Of a DNA stretch of 22,331 nucleotides, positions 7,348 through 15,678 are shown one piece after another. The translations under genes and the position numbers were made by a program. The first letter of the stretch is position 1. Every line of letters starts with the position of its first letter. Source of the stretch: JANQTF01 sp036835375 (GTDB taxonomy: Bacteria > Bacteroidota > Bacteroidia > J057); NCBI GenBank assembly GCA_036835375.1, contig DAITMB010000085.1:1-22331 (forward strand), in the 5' to 3' direction. The notes beneath the pieces were generated by a model. The model was not told the origin of the DNA. It searched no databases and was given only the letters and a program-made list of their open reading frames with translations.

Positions 7348-7378
7348 CAAATATAAGGATTAACCCGCTATTTTGCAA
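7348..7378 (-). promoter_or_regulatory. Bacteroidota-type promoter for the small Cys-motif gene
   Basis: On the minus strand TATATTTG (7348-7355) matches the -7 consensus TAnnTTTG exactly. TTGC (7375-7378) stands 19 bases upstream, in the place of the TTTG -33 box. Expected transcription start is near 7341, leaving a leader of about ten bases. Confidence 0.55.
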
Positions 7379-7488
7379 CATTGATGCAAGCAAAATGCTG
7401 TCACCTTTTACCTCGGGTTGATCGATTGATTTTTTCTTCCAGCGCCGTTTGCAGCGGCATGCTTCCCGCCGCTCGGAGGAATGAGGAT

Positions 7489-8976
7489 TTATGGCTGACC
7501 AAAACGAACCCATTCTGGCGGGAATTCATTAGGAATGTAATCCCAGACGAGGGGTAACAACCAGTAGGCAAAGGCTGTGATCACGACTATGGAAATCAAG
7601 TTGAGGGCGAATCCTGCGCGAATCATGTCCGACATGTTGATTTGTCCCGTTCCAAACACAATCGCATTGGGGGGCGTTGCGAAAGGAAGCATGAAAGCAC
7701 AGCTTGCCGCCACTGCCGTGGCAGCCATCAACCCAAACGGGTGAACGCCAATTTCGGGAGCTAGGGTCACGATCACTGGCATGATGAGCGTGCACGTCGC
7801 CACATTTTGGGTGATTTCTGTGATAAAATTTACAAAAATCACCAATCCCAGCAGCACCAGCCACAACGGAAGTTGACCCAACACGGCGAATTGGCCTGCC
7901 AGCCAGGATCCGAGTCCGCTTTGGTCAAAAGCAAGTGCCAGCGCAAAAGCGCCACCAAATAGCAACAATATCCCCCAGGGAAGTTTGCGGGCAGTATCCC
8001 AGTTCATCAGTTTCCCCGGTTGTGACCGCGCGGGCAGGATGAAGAGCGGCACAATGCCGATCATCACAATGATGGTATCGTTGATATTGGGAAACAGCGG
8101 CTGAAGCACATAGGATCTCGTGATCCAGGCAAATGCCACAGCAGCAAAGATCCCGATGACCCACTTTTCTTCCCAAGACATTGGTCCGAGCGCTTGAAGC
8201 TGCCGTTTGATTTCTTCTTTACTGGCGGAAGCATCCTTGGCAGGAAGCGGCAGCGCGATTCGCACCAAATACCACCAACTAACAAATAACAGTACCAACG
8301 AGATAGGCAGACCGAAAACAAACCACTGGTCGAAGGGGATGCTGGTCTCGTAATTTTCTTGGACGGCTTTCAGAAAAATCGCATTGGTGGGGGTGCCGAC
8401 GATGGTAGCAATGCCACCGATGGAGGCGGAGTACGCGATGCCAAGCAGGAGGGCTTTGGTGAATCGCTGTCCCATTTCTCCGGCACTGTCGGACCCAAGT
8501 TGATAGCAGAGGGCCATGCCAATGGGCAGCATCATGAGCGCTGTGGCTGTGTTGGAAATCCACATGGAGAGAAAAGCCGTGGCTAGCATGAACCCGAGCA
8601 CGAGCAAGCGTGTGTGGGTGCCGATGCTGAGAATGATGCTGAGCGAAATGCGCTTGTGGAGGTTCCAGCGCTCCAACGCCAGCGCCAGAATGAACCCACC
8701 CATGAACAAAAATACCAGTTCGTCCGAATAGGAAGACCCCATTTCTTTGATTGAAACTATGCCCAGCAAAGGAAATAGTACCAGCGGGAGCAAGGACGTG
8801 ATCGGAATAGGGACCGCCTCTGTCACCCACCATACTGAGATCCACACGATGGCCCCCAGCGCCCGGGCAGAAGGTTCGCTCATGCTTTCTGGATGAAACA
8901 CCAAGGTGATCAGAAATAAGAGCGGACCGAGCACAAGGCCAATTCGTTCTTTGGTGAGGGCGAATAAGTGTTTCAT
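7489..8976 (-). CDS. DASS/SLC13 family sodium-coupled anion symporter
   Basis: A 495-residue inner-membrane protein with about a dozen hydrophobic segments, the normal length for the divalent anion:Na+ symporter family (dicarboxylates, sulfate or related anions). Family signs are the WWVTEAVPIPITSLLP segment (49-64) and the substrate/sodium motif SNTATAL (141-147) in the first repeat. GTPTNAIF (194-201), the pseudo-symmetric TEITQNVAT (386-394), and PFATPPNAIVFG (431-442) follow. The second tip motif, usually S-N-T or S-N-V, reads Q-N-V. A central soluble loop (about 245-275) is polar. It diverges from the CCA-type enzyme and has its own promoter candidate. Given the nearby glyoxylate shunt, C4-dicarboxylates are plausible cargo, but substrate is not readable from sequence. 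Confidence 0.93.
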   Translation of the reverse strand: MKHLFALTKERIGLVLGPLLFLITLVFHPESMSEPSARALGAIVWISVWWVTEAVPIPITSLLPLVLFPLLGIVSIKEMGSSYSDELVFLFMGGFILALALERWNLHKRISLSIILSIGTHTRLLVLGFMLATAFLSMWISNTATALMMLPIGMALCYQLGSDSAGEMGQRFTKALLLGIAYSASIGGIATIVGTPTNAIFLKAVQENYETSIPFDQWFVFGLPISLVLLFVSWWYLVRIALPLPAKDASASKEEIKRQLQALGPMSWEEKWVIGIFAAVAFAWITRSYVLQPLFPNINDTIIVMIGIVPLFILPARSQPGKLMNWDTARKLPWGILLLFGGAFALALAFDQSGLGSWLAGQFAVLGQLPLWLVLLGLVIFVNFITEITQNVATCTLIMPVIVTLAPEIGVHPFGLMAATAVAASCAFMLPFATPPNAIVFGTGQINMSDMIRAGFALNLISIVVITAFAYWLLPLVWDYIPNEFPPEWVRFGQP

Positions 8977-9037
8977 TGGCGATCAATGAAGGGATCGGGG
9001 TGAATACGGAAGGTAGCCGGTCGATCAGAAGTGAAAG

Positions 9038-9069
9038 CAAGGATAAAAAATATCACACAGGAAGTCAAA
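9038..9069 (-). promoter_or_regulatory. Promoter candidate for the DASS transporter
   Basis: On the minus strand TTTG (9066-9069) is followed after 20 bases by TATCCTTG (9038-9045), one mismatch from TAnnTTTG. This would give a leader of about 55 bases before the ATG at 8976. Confidence 0.5.
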
Positions 9070-9195
9070 AGAAGCGAAAGCGCCAGTGAATGACATTCCC
9101 CGTATCACCCTTTTTTCTCTTGAGTGATGGGCCTAACTTGCTTCGCATTTCGATGGGAGCTACTTGTGAGCCTTCCTGCTTTCACCCAAAGACGT

Positions 9196-10617
9196 ATGAA
9201 TCTTCCTGAAGCCCTACAGCTCGACATTTTTCGCCAACTTTCATCCAGTAGCCGAGCTTTGGGGTTACCAGCCTATGTGATTGGAGGGTTTGTGCGGGAC
9301 TTTTTTTTAGGAAGACCCTGCAAAGACATCGATGTAGTGGTAGAAGGGCAAGGGATTGCCCTCGCCAAGCAGTTTGCGTCAGACATCGGTGCCAAAGAAG
9401 TGATCGTGTATGAAAATTTTGGGACGGCGATGGTTCGCTCCGATGAATATATTCTGGAGTTCGTAGGTGCGCGCAAGGAAAGCTATCAGCGCCATAGCCG
9501 CAAACCGATCGTGGAAGAAGGCAGCCTTGCCGACGATCAACTCCGTCGGGATTTTACCATCAATGCCCTCTCCCTCTCGCTGCAAGCAGACGAATTCGCC
9601 AAACTCTACGATCCCTTCGATGGCGTCAAGGATCTCCATCACGGCATCTTGCGTACCCCTCAAAATCCTGATCTCACCTTTTCTGACGATCCGCTGCGGA
9701 TGATGCGGGCGGTTCGATTTCAGGCCCAGCTTCAGGGATTCAAGATTCACCCGGAGACCCTCGACTCGCTGATGCGCAATCGCGCTAGAATTGGCATCGT
9801 CTCTCAAGAGCGAATCATGGATGAATTAAACAAAATCATCCTCACCTATCGCCCCTCCGATGGATTTCGCACCTTGTTCGATACGGGATTGCTGGCCTTG
9901 ATTCTGCCAGAGCTTCACGCCATGCAAGGAGTAGAAGAGGTCAATGGCCGCGCCCACAAAGACAATTTTTACCACACCATCCAGGTGCTCGACAACGTCG
10001 CAGAGGTGAGCAGCGACCTGTGGCTCCGATGGGTGGCCATTCTCCACGACATCGGCAAGCCGCTCACCAAGCGATATGATCCCCACGCCGGCTGGACATT
10101 TCACGGCCACGAAGACAAAGGGGCCAACATGGTTCCGGGCATATTTCGGCGCATGAAGCTGCCCATGAATGAGCACATGCGCTACGTCCAGAAGCTCGTA
10201 CGGCTCCACCAGCGGCCCATTGCTCTGGTCAATGAAGAAGTCAACGACTCTGCCATCCGGCGGATTGTCGTAGAGGCAGGCGAAGACCTCGACGATTTGC
10301 TCCTGTTTTGCCGATGCGACATTACCTCGCGCAATGAGCGAAAAGTCGCCAGATTTATTCGCAATTATGACGAGCTACAGCTCCGAATCAAGGAAGTAGA
10401 AGCCCGAGACAACCTTCGCAACTGGCAGCCGCCTGTCACAGGAAGCATGATCATGGAGGCATTTGGACTGACACCAGGGCGAGAGATTGGCCTGATCAAA
10501 AAGGACATTCGCGAAGCCATTCTCGACGGAGTGATCCCCAACGAGCTCGAAGCCGCCACGCACTTCATGCACGAAGTTGCCAAAAAGTATCTTCCCAAGG
10601 GAGGCCGCAAGGACTAA
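9196..10617 (+). CDS. CCA tRNA nucleotidyltransferase / poly(A) polymerase family with HD domain
   Basis: A 473-residue cytoplasmic enzyme from ATG at 9196. The frame reaches back to 9124, but those 24 residues do not fit the family. The head is a class II nucleotidyltransferase: IGGFVRDFFLGR (29-40) has the nucleotide-binding GG, and KDIDVVVEG (43-51) the two metal-binding Asp. RRDFTINAL (117-125) and DDPLRMMRAVRFQAQL (164-179) are the further CCA-enzyme motifs. The C-terminal half is an HD phosphohydrolase domain with HDIGKP (284-289) and two flanking His-rich stretches (HGHED, LHQRP). Such enzymes add or repair the 3' CCA of tRNA, which is the expected role here. Bacteroidota commonly carry this HD-fused form. 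It appears monocistronic and converges with isocitrate lyase. Confidence 0.93.
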   Translation: MNLPEALQLDIFRQLSSSSRALGLPAYVIGGFVRDFFLGRPCKDIDVVVEGQGIALAKQFASDIGAKEVIVYENFGTAMVRSDEYILEFVGARKESYQRHSRKPIVEEGSLADDQLRRDFTINALSLSLQADEFAKLYDPFDGVKDLHHGILRTPQNPDLTFSDDPLRMMRAVRFQAQLQGFKIHPETLDSLMRNRARIGIVSQERIMDELNKIILTYRPSDGFRTLFDTGLLALILPELHAMQGVEEVNGRAHKDNFYHTIQVLDNVAEVSSDLWLRWVAILHDIGKPLTKRYDPHAGWTFHGHEDKGANMVPGIFRRMKLPMNEHMRYVQKLVRLHQRPIALVNEEVNDSAIRRIVVEAGEDLDDLLLFCRCDITSRNERKVARFIRNYDELQLRIKEVEARDNLRNWQPPVTGSMIMEAFGLTPGREIGLIKKDIREAILDGVIPNELEAATHFMHEVAKKYLPKGGRKD

Positions 10618-10706
10618 GGCAGTGGGGTAGCGGGGATATTCACGATGGCACATTGGATTGAAAGTCCACATAAGCCAGACACAGTCCATCATGCGCAAGG
10701 ATCCCA

Positions 10707-11990
10707 TTATCCATGAAACTGATCCTCTTCTGTGGAGCCTTTCAGGGCAGTGGTGGACGTGGTGCCCTGCGTAATGGTCTCCTGGACGGTATCGAAGTAT
10801 CCGGTTCCAACAAATCGTTGATGCTTGGTCGCGCGATATCCGGCTGCTTCGTTGGCAAATTCCCGCTGCTGAAGCTGGCTATAAGCATACATTCCGTCTC
10901 GTGCATAGGCATGGGCCAGTTCAAACATGCTGTTGTTCAATGCATGCCATCCTGCCAGGGTGATAAATTGAAATTTATAGCCCATGTCGTTGAGTTCTTC
11001 GCGAAAACTTCGCATGGTTTCCTCCTCCATATTTGACTTCCAATTGAAGGAAGGAGAGCAGTTGTAAGCCAGCTTGATGTGAGGAAATTTCTCCCGAAGT
11101 GCATCTGCAAACTGCCTCGCTTGCGCCAAACAAGGTTCGGAGCTTTCCATCCAAATCATATCGGCATAAGGGGCATAGGCCAGTCCACGCGCGATGCTCG
11201 CTTCGATGCCGGGCATCACCTCGTAAAATCCCTCGGAAGAGCGTGCACCTGTGCAGAATGAGCGGTCCCGCTCATCCATGTCTGTGGTCAGAAGTGTGGC
11301 AGCATCGGCATCTGTGCGAGCAATGATGAGTGTCGGCACCCCGAGAACATCTGCAGCCAGGCGCGCAGCCACCAGCTTGTTGATAGCTTCCTGAGTCGAT
11401 ACCAGGACTTTTCCTCCCATGTGACCACACTTTTTGGCAGAAGACAATTGATCTTCAAAGTGCACACCCGCTGCACCAGCCATGATCATGTGTTTCATTA
11501 GTTCGAATGCATTGAGATTACCCCCAAATCCCGCTTCAGCATCCGCTACGATGGGCACCATCCAATCCTTTTTCACCTCTCCCTGCATCCAGTGGATTTG
11601 ATCTGTGCGCAGGAGGGCATTATTGATCCTTCTCACAAGACTTGGCACTGCATCCACTGGATACAGCGATTGATCAGGATACATGGCCTCAGCGGTATTG
11701 GCATCTCCTGCAACCTGCCACCCAGAACAATAAATGGCACCCAGCCCGGCCTCGACTTCTTGTATGGCTTGATTTCCGGTCATGGCGCCCAGGGCACACA
11801 TCGCTTCTGGTCCTGAAATCCCTTTCCAAAGTTTTTCGGCCCCAAGACGCGCAAGGCTATATTCTACATGAACGGATCCCCTCAAATTCACGACTTCCAA
11901 AGCCGTGTAGGGACGTTTTACATGCAGCCATCGAGGATTGCTGATCCAGTCAGTAATGAGGTCGTCAATTTGCTGTTGCTTGGTACTCAT
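10707..11990 (-). CDS. aceA: Isocitrate lyase
   Basis: Cleaves isocitrate to glyoxylate and succinate, the first step of the glyoxylate shunt, in the cytoplasm. The 427-residue length is usual for the bacterial class. Diagnostic motifs are SGWQVAGDAN (89-98), the Mg-binding VADAEAGFGG (148-157) and the signature KKCGHMGGKVL (186-196) with catalytic Cys188. NCSPSFNWK near residue 320 is the C-terminal active-site element. The start is ATG at 11990. Malate synthase lies 177 bases upstream on the same strand, so the order is aceB then aceA, probably cotranscribed. A weak hairpin in the gap may modulate the ratio. The pair implies growth on acetate, fatty acids or other C2-yielding substrates. 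Confidence 0.97.
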   Translation of the reverse strand: MSTKQQQIDDLITDWISNPRWLHVKRPYTALEVVNLRGSVHVEYSLARLGAEKLWKGISGPEAMCALGAMTGNQAIQEVEAGLGAIYCSGWQVAGDANTAEAMYPDQSLYPVDAVPSLVRRINNALLRTDQIHWMQGEVKKDWMVPIVADAEAGFGGNLNAFELMKHMIMAGAAGVHFEDQLSSAKKCGHMGGKVLVSTQEAINKLVAARLAADVLGVPTLIIARTDADAATLLTTDMDERDRSFCTGARSSEGFYEVMPGIEASIARGLAYAPYADMIWMESSEPCLAQARQFADALREKFPHIKLAYNCSPSFNWKSNMEEETMRSFREELNDMGYKFQFITLAGWHALNNSMFELAHAYARDGMYAYSQLQQREFANEAAGYRATKHQRFVGTGYFDTVQETITQGTTSTTALKGSTEEDQFHG

Positions 11991-12107
11991 GAATTGATAG
12001 ATAAATGATGAAGTTTGAAGGGTGTCAGTGAGCGTTGCCTCCCGAACAGTTGCTAGTGGATGTTAGCATGGCTTCTCCTCAATCGTGTAGGATCACAAAG
12101 ATTCCTA

Positions 12108-12129
12108 CCACCCAATCGCCGATTGGTGG
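12108..12129. other. Hairpin in the aceB-aceA gap
   Basis: A 9-bp stem with one bulged base and a three-base loop is formed by CCACCCAATC and GATTGGTGG. It sits about 38 bases past the aceB stop in the direction of transcription and is not followed by a clean U-run. It could act as an attenuator or mRNA stabiliser between the two genes. Confidence 0.4.
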
Positions 12130-12167
12130 AAGTGCGTGTGGGTGCTGAGAATTGTGCCCGAAATGAA

Positions 12168-13778
12168 CTAATCTACGGACAGAGAAATGTGGCGATAGGC
12201 AGCGATGGTGAGAAAGTCGGCTAACTGATCGGAAGTGACGAGCTGTTCAAAAAGCTGGGCTGCAAGCGGAAATTTTGAAGCTTCATAAATCGATTCGCCT
12301 ACTTCCGTCTGAATGAATTTGCATTGCTCCTCCACCCATTGTCGCACCAAAGACTCGGTAATGCTGCGGCCATCGCTCAAGCGAGCATCGGGATGATGGA
12401 GCCATTGCCACACTTGCGTGCGGGAGATTTCTGCTGTCGCTGCATCTTCCATTAAGTGGTGAATGGGCACACAGCCATTACCATCCAGCCAGGAAGCCAG
12501 GTATCGGATTCCCACATCTATGTTCAGGCGAAGTCCCGCTTCAGTAATCGTGCCTTGAGGCACTTCCAGTAAATCTTCGGCTGATACAGACACGTCTTCC
12601 CGAAGGCGATGAATCTGATGGGGGCCGGGCATGTGCTTATCAAATACTTCCTTTGCCACAGCGACCAAGCCGGGGTGTGCCACCCAGGTGCCGTCGTGGC
12701 CGTCTCTGGCCTCGCGCTCTTTGTCTGCTTTGACCTTGGACAGGGCTGCATCATTCGCAGCAGGGTCCTCTTTGATAGGAATTTGCGCTGCCATACCGCC
12801 CATCGCGTGTACACCTCGCTTGTGACAAGTCTTGATCACCAGCTGAGAATAGGATCTCATGAAAGGGGAAGTCATGGTGACTTGCGCGCGGTCAGGCAGG
12901 AGAAATTCCGGGTGTTTCCCTAATTTTTTGATGTAGGAGAAAATGTAATCCCAGCGCCCGCAATTCAGGCCCGCCGAATGATCGCGCAATTCATACAAGA
13001 TTTCATCTAGCTCAAAAGCTGCCAAAATCGTCTCAATGAGCACCGTAGCTTTGATCGTTCCCAAGGGAAGCCCCATGTAACTCTGCGCAAAGACAAACAC
13101 ATCGTTCCACAACCGTGCCTCCAGGTGGCTTTCCAATTTTGGCAGATAGAAGTAGGGCCCAGATCCTCGACCTAACTGCGCGGAAGCGTTGTGAAAAAAG
13201 AACAGACCAAAATCAACCAAGGCCCCGGACATGGGTTCTCCATCCACTTCAATGTGTACTTCGTCGAGGTGCCAGCCGCGAGGGCGCACCATGAGCGTAG
13301 CAATCTGAGGCGAAAGAGCATAAAATTTATCCCGAACCGGATCTGAGTAGGTGATGCTCCGGTGCACGGCATCGCGAAGGTTGAGTTGCCCCTGGATGCA
13401 ATTGTCCCAGGTTGGCGAATTGGAGTCTTCAAGGTCTGCCATGAAGACATTCGCACCAGAGTTGAGCGCATTGATGATCATTTTGCGCTCTACAGGCCCT
13501 GTGATTTCTACCCTTCTGTCGAGCAGATCTGAAGGCAAGGCAGCCACTTTCCATTTGCCTGCGCGAATGCTAGACGTCTCCGGCAAAAAAGCGGGAAGCA
13601 CGCCTGCGGCGAGTTGCTCGGCCCGCCTTTCCCGGGCAGCCAACAAAGCCACTCGTGTCCCCTGAAATCGATGGTGGAGCGCCTGGAGGAAGGCCAGGGC
13701 ATTGTCTGTCAAAATGCTTTCATAAGCAGGGCGCATGGGTCCCAGGATTTGCAGCGAAGCGGTGGTGATAGCCGACAT
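12168..13778 (-). CDS. aceB: Malate synthase A
   Basis: Condenses glyoxylate with acetyl-CoA to malate, the second glyoxylate-shunt step. The 536 residues match malate synthase isoform A. Visible family motifs are VFMADLEDSNSPTWDN (111-126), MVRPRGWHLDE (163-173) with the catalytic Arg, and DFGLFFFHNA (189-198). KATVLIETI (243-251) has the Mg-binding Glu, followed by GLNCGRWDYIFS (270-281). Near residue 450, MEDAATAEISR carries the catalytic Asp. The start is ATG at 13778. It is the first gene of a probable aceB-aceA operon. A close promoter match starts 24 bases upstream, and a cluster of operator-like repeats lies immediately beyond that promoter. It is divergent from a short-chain fatty acyl regulator, which is its likely controller. 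Confidence 0.97.
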   Translation of the reverse strand: MSAITTASLQILGPMRPAYESILTDNALAFLQALHHRFQGTRVALLAARERRAEQLAAGVLPAFLPETSSIRAGKWKVAALPSDLLDRRVEITGPVERKMIINALNSGANVFMADLEDSNSPTWDNCIQGQLNLRDAVHRSITYSDPVRDKFYALSPQIATLMVRPRGWHLDEVHIEVDGEPMSGALVDFGLFFFHNASAQLGRGSGPYFYLPKLESHLEARLWNDVFVFAQSYMGLPLGTIKATVLIETILAAFELDEILYELRDHSAGLNCGRWDYIFSYIKKLGKHPEFLLPDRAQVTMTSPFMRSYSQLVIKTCHKRGVHAMGGMAAQIPIKEDPAANDAALSKVKADKEREARDGHDGTWVAHPGLVAVAKEVFDKHMPGPHQIHRLREDVSVSAEDLLEVPQGTITEAGLRLNIDVGIRYLASWLDGNGCVPIHHLMEDAATAEISRTQVWQWLHHPDARLSDGRSITESLVRQWVEEQCKFIQTEVGESIYEASKFPLAAQLFEQLVTSDQLADFLTIAAYRHISLSVD

Positions 13779-13801
13779 GGGTGGTGGTTGAGGTGAATGA
13801 C

Positions 13802-13832
13802 CAAAGGTAAAACAAGAAACTCGAAAATAAAA
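13802..13832 (-). promoter_or_regulatory. Promoter candidate for aceB-aceA
   Basis: On the minus strand TACCTTTG (13802-13809) is an exact TAnnTTTG -7 box. TTTT (13829-13832) stands 19 bases upstream in place of TTTG. Transcription would start near 13795, giving a leader of about 17 bases. The weak -33 box abuts the first inverted repeat of the operator cluster, as expected for an activator-dependent promoter. Confidence 0.6.
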
Positions 13833-13915
13833 GCGAAAATTCGCTGAATCTCTTAATTCGCTGAATTATAAAAATTCGCTATGGGTGATTCATTTTGGTT
13901 TTGCGTGATTTCGCA
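13832..13915. promoter_or_regulatory. Cluster of operator-like repeats between aceB and the regulator gene
   Basis: Site 1 (13832-13845) is the inverted repeat AGCGAAAATTCGCT, with perfect 6-base arms. The half-site AATTCGCT occurs at 13838-13845, 13855-13862 and 13873-13880, spaced 17 and 18 bases; the first two extend to AATTCGCTGAAT. Site 4 (13902-13915, TGCGTGATTTCGCA) keeps the same GCG-N6-CGC architecture. Three sites lie just upstream of the aceB promoter; the fourth lies inside the spacer of the regulator's own promoter candidate. The arrangement fits activation or repression of aceBA together with autoregulation by the divergent regulator. Confidence 0.6.
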
Positions 13916-13925
13916 TCCATATTTG
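13894..13925 (+). promoter_or_regulatory. Promoter candidate for the ScfR-type regulator
   Basis: TTTG (13894-13897) is followed after 20 bases by CATATTTG (13918-13925), one mismatch from TAnnTTTG. The GCG-N6-CGC element at 13902-13915 fills the spacer, a position where bound protein would block transcription. A start near 13932 would leave a leader of about 155 bases, containing the palindrome CGGAATTCCG at 13950-13959. Confidence 0.4.
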
Positions 13926-14089
13926 TAGAATTCTTTGATAGAGGGGAAGCGGAATTCCGTAACTTTTCAACACATCTGGCGGAACAAGTGCTGATTTTTC
14001 GACGAGAGAAAAACACGATCTGTGGACCACAAGGGGAAGTTTGCTAGCAATAGCGGGAAAAATTGGCCAATCACCTCAACGTAAGGACT

Positions 14090-15592
14090 GTGATCAACAA
14101 ACAAAATATTCGGCTCATATTTGGCTTGAAGCTCAAGCAACTGCGTCAGCAAAAAGACCTTTCCTTTGCGGACCTCTCAAAGGCTTCGGGCTTATCGGTC
14201 TCTTACCTGAATGAAATCGAAAAGGGGAAAAAGTATCCTAAGACGGACAAAATCATCGCATTGGCTGAAGCCCTCGGTGTGAGCTACGACCAACTGGTGT
14301 CGCTCAAACTCAGTCGCAAGCTCACCCCAATCGCAGAGCTTCTCAATAGCGGGATCCTCGAAAGCCTTCCCCTCGAAATGTTTGGCTTAGAAATTTCGAC
14401 CCTCCTGGACCTGATTTCTGATGCGCCGACGAAGATCAATGCATTCATCTCGACCATCATCAAGGTGGCCCGCAACTATGAGATGAGCCAGGAAAATTTC
14501 TATTTCGCTGCCCTGAGATCATATCAGGAGATGCACGATAACTACTTCGAGGATCTTGAACAGGAAGCAGATGCCTTCGTCGAAAAGTATCACTTGAGCA
14601 CTACGCCGCCGGTAGAGCTGGCATCCATCGAAGAAATCCTGTGTAGGGAATATGGATATCAAATCGATCGCCACGCGCTGGACACCTTCCCAGAGCTTTC
14701 CAGCTTTCGTGCACTGGCTTTTCCGGAGCAGAAACGCCTGCTCATCAACAGTCGTCTCAATACGATGCAGCAGAGCTTCCAAATTGGAAAAGAGTTGGCT
14801 TACTGTTATTTGAACCTGGAGGAACGCCCCACGTTGTCCAATTCATTTCAAGTGCGCTCCTTCGAAGAAGTGCTCAATAACTTCAAAGCATCTTACTTTG
14901 CCGTGGCACTGCTGCTCAATCGACATCACATGCTCAAAGACATCAATGCTTTCTTTGAGCTTTCTCATTGGGATGCCAACGCGCTTCTCGATCTGACGAA
15001 GAAGTATGACGCGACCCCAGAAATGTTTTTGCATCGCCTTAGCAATTTGCTGCCCAAGTACTTCGGAATCGATAGCTTTTTCTTTCTCCGCTTTCAGGAT
15101 AATTTATTTCAGGATAAAGATAACTTTCACATTACCAAGGAGTTACACTTGTCTAGGCTCCATTCGCCCCACCGCAACGATCTGAATGAGCACTATTGTC
15201 GGCGCTGGGTGTCCATTCGGGTGCTTCAGGGTATGCGCGACCAACCTGGGCAGCAATTGGGGCTGAAAGTCGAAGCACAGCGCTCGCGCTACATCAATTC
15301 CAAAGCAGAATATCTCTGCCTCACCATCGGTCACCCCAACACACCCACTTCGAGCACAAACAGCACTGTGACCCTGGGCATTCAAATGGACCCCTTATCT
15401 AAGAAGCGGATTGCATGGATGGAAAGTCCCGCAATTCCTATTCGCGATGTGAACGAAACCTGTGAGCGGTGCCCACTCCCCACCTGCCTGCAGCGTGCAG
15501 CGCCACCCTCGGTCGTGACCTATGCCGAAAAGCAGGAGCAGATTCTCCGACAGCTTTCCGCCCTTCGAGACCAAGGACTCCCCGTGAAGTAG
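14090..15592 (+). CDS. XRE-family short-chain fatty acyl transcriptional regulator (ScfR/RamB/PrpR type)
   Basis: A 500-residue cytoplasmic regulator from GTG at 14090; TTG at 14063 would add nine residues, and there is no ATG nearby. Residues about 11-64 are an XRE helix-turn-helix (FGLKLKQLR...LSFADLSKASGLSVSYLNEIE.GKKYP). The middle (about 150-280) resembles the IrrE/M78 peptidase-like domain of this family. Where a protease would have HExxH it reads FQIGKELAYCYL (230-241), so it should be inactive. NFKASYFAVALLL (265-277) is the usual following helix. The C-terminal part matches the ScfR domain and carries CERCPLPTC (458-466) next to LQRAAPP. Relatives such as RamB and PrpR control glyoxylate-shunt and propionate genes in actinobacteria. 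Its position divergent from aceBA and ahead of a thiolase supports the same role here. Confidence 0.9.
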   Translation: MINKQNIRLIFGLKLKQLRQQKDLSFADLSKASGLSVSYLNEIEKGKKYPKTDKIIALAEALGVSYDQLVSLKLSRKLTPIAELLNSGILESLPLEMFGLEISTLLDLISDAPTKINAFISTIIKVARNYEMSQENFYFAALRSYQEMHDNYFEDLEQEADAFVEKYHLSTTPPVELASIEEILCREYGYQIDRHALDTFPELSSFRALAFPEQKRLLINSRLNTMQQSFQIGKELAYCYLNLEERPTLSNSFQVRSFEEVLNNFKASYFAVALLLNRHHMLKDINAFFELSHWDANALLDLTKKYDATPEMFLHRLSNLLPKYFGIDSFFFLRFQDNLFQDKDNFHITKELHLSRLHSPHRNDLNEHYCRRWVSIRVLQGMRDQPGQQLGLKVEAQRSRYINSKAEYLCLTIGHPNTPTSSTNSTVTLGIQMDPLSKKRIAWMESPAIPIRDVNETCERCPLPTCLQRAAPPSVVTYAEKQEQILRQLSALRDQGLPVK

Positions 15593-15678
15593 TCTTTCCG
15601 AATTGGTGTTTGCACAGTGATTTTGTACCAAATAAAGCCCCCAACAACATTTTTTTGCCCCCATTTTTGTCAAAACTT

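Noticed and set aside
7331..7513. N-terminal extension of the small Cys-motif protein
   Set aside because: It would overlap the transporter gene, lacks hydrophobic signal character, and contains the promoter match at 7348-7378.
8279..9040. 253-residue minus-strand open frame overlapping the DASS transporter
   Set aside because: It lies in another frame of a gene with clear membrane and family motifs; its translation is His/Arg/Ser-rich with no domain, typical of a shadow frame.
15469..15678. N-terminal extension of the thiolase
   Set aside because: It overlaps the regulator gene's 3' end; thiolases start close to the MKEVFVISAVRTP segment at 15679.
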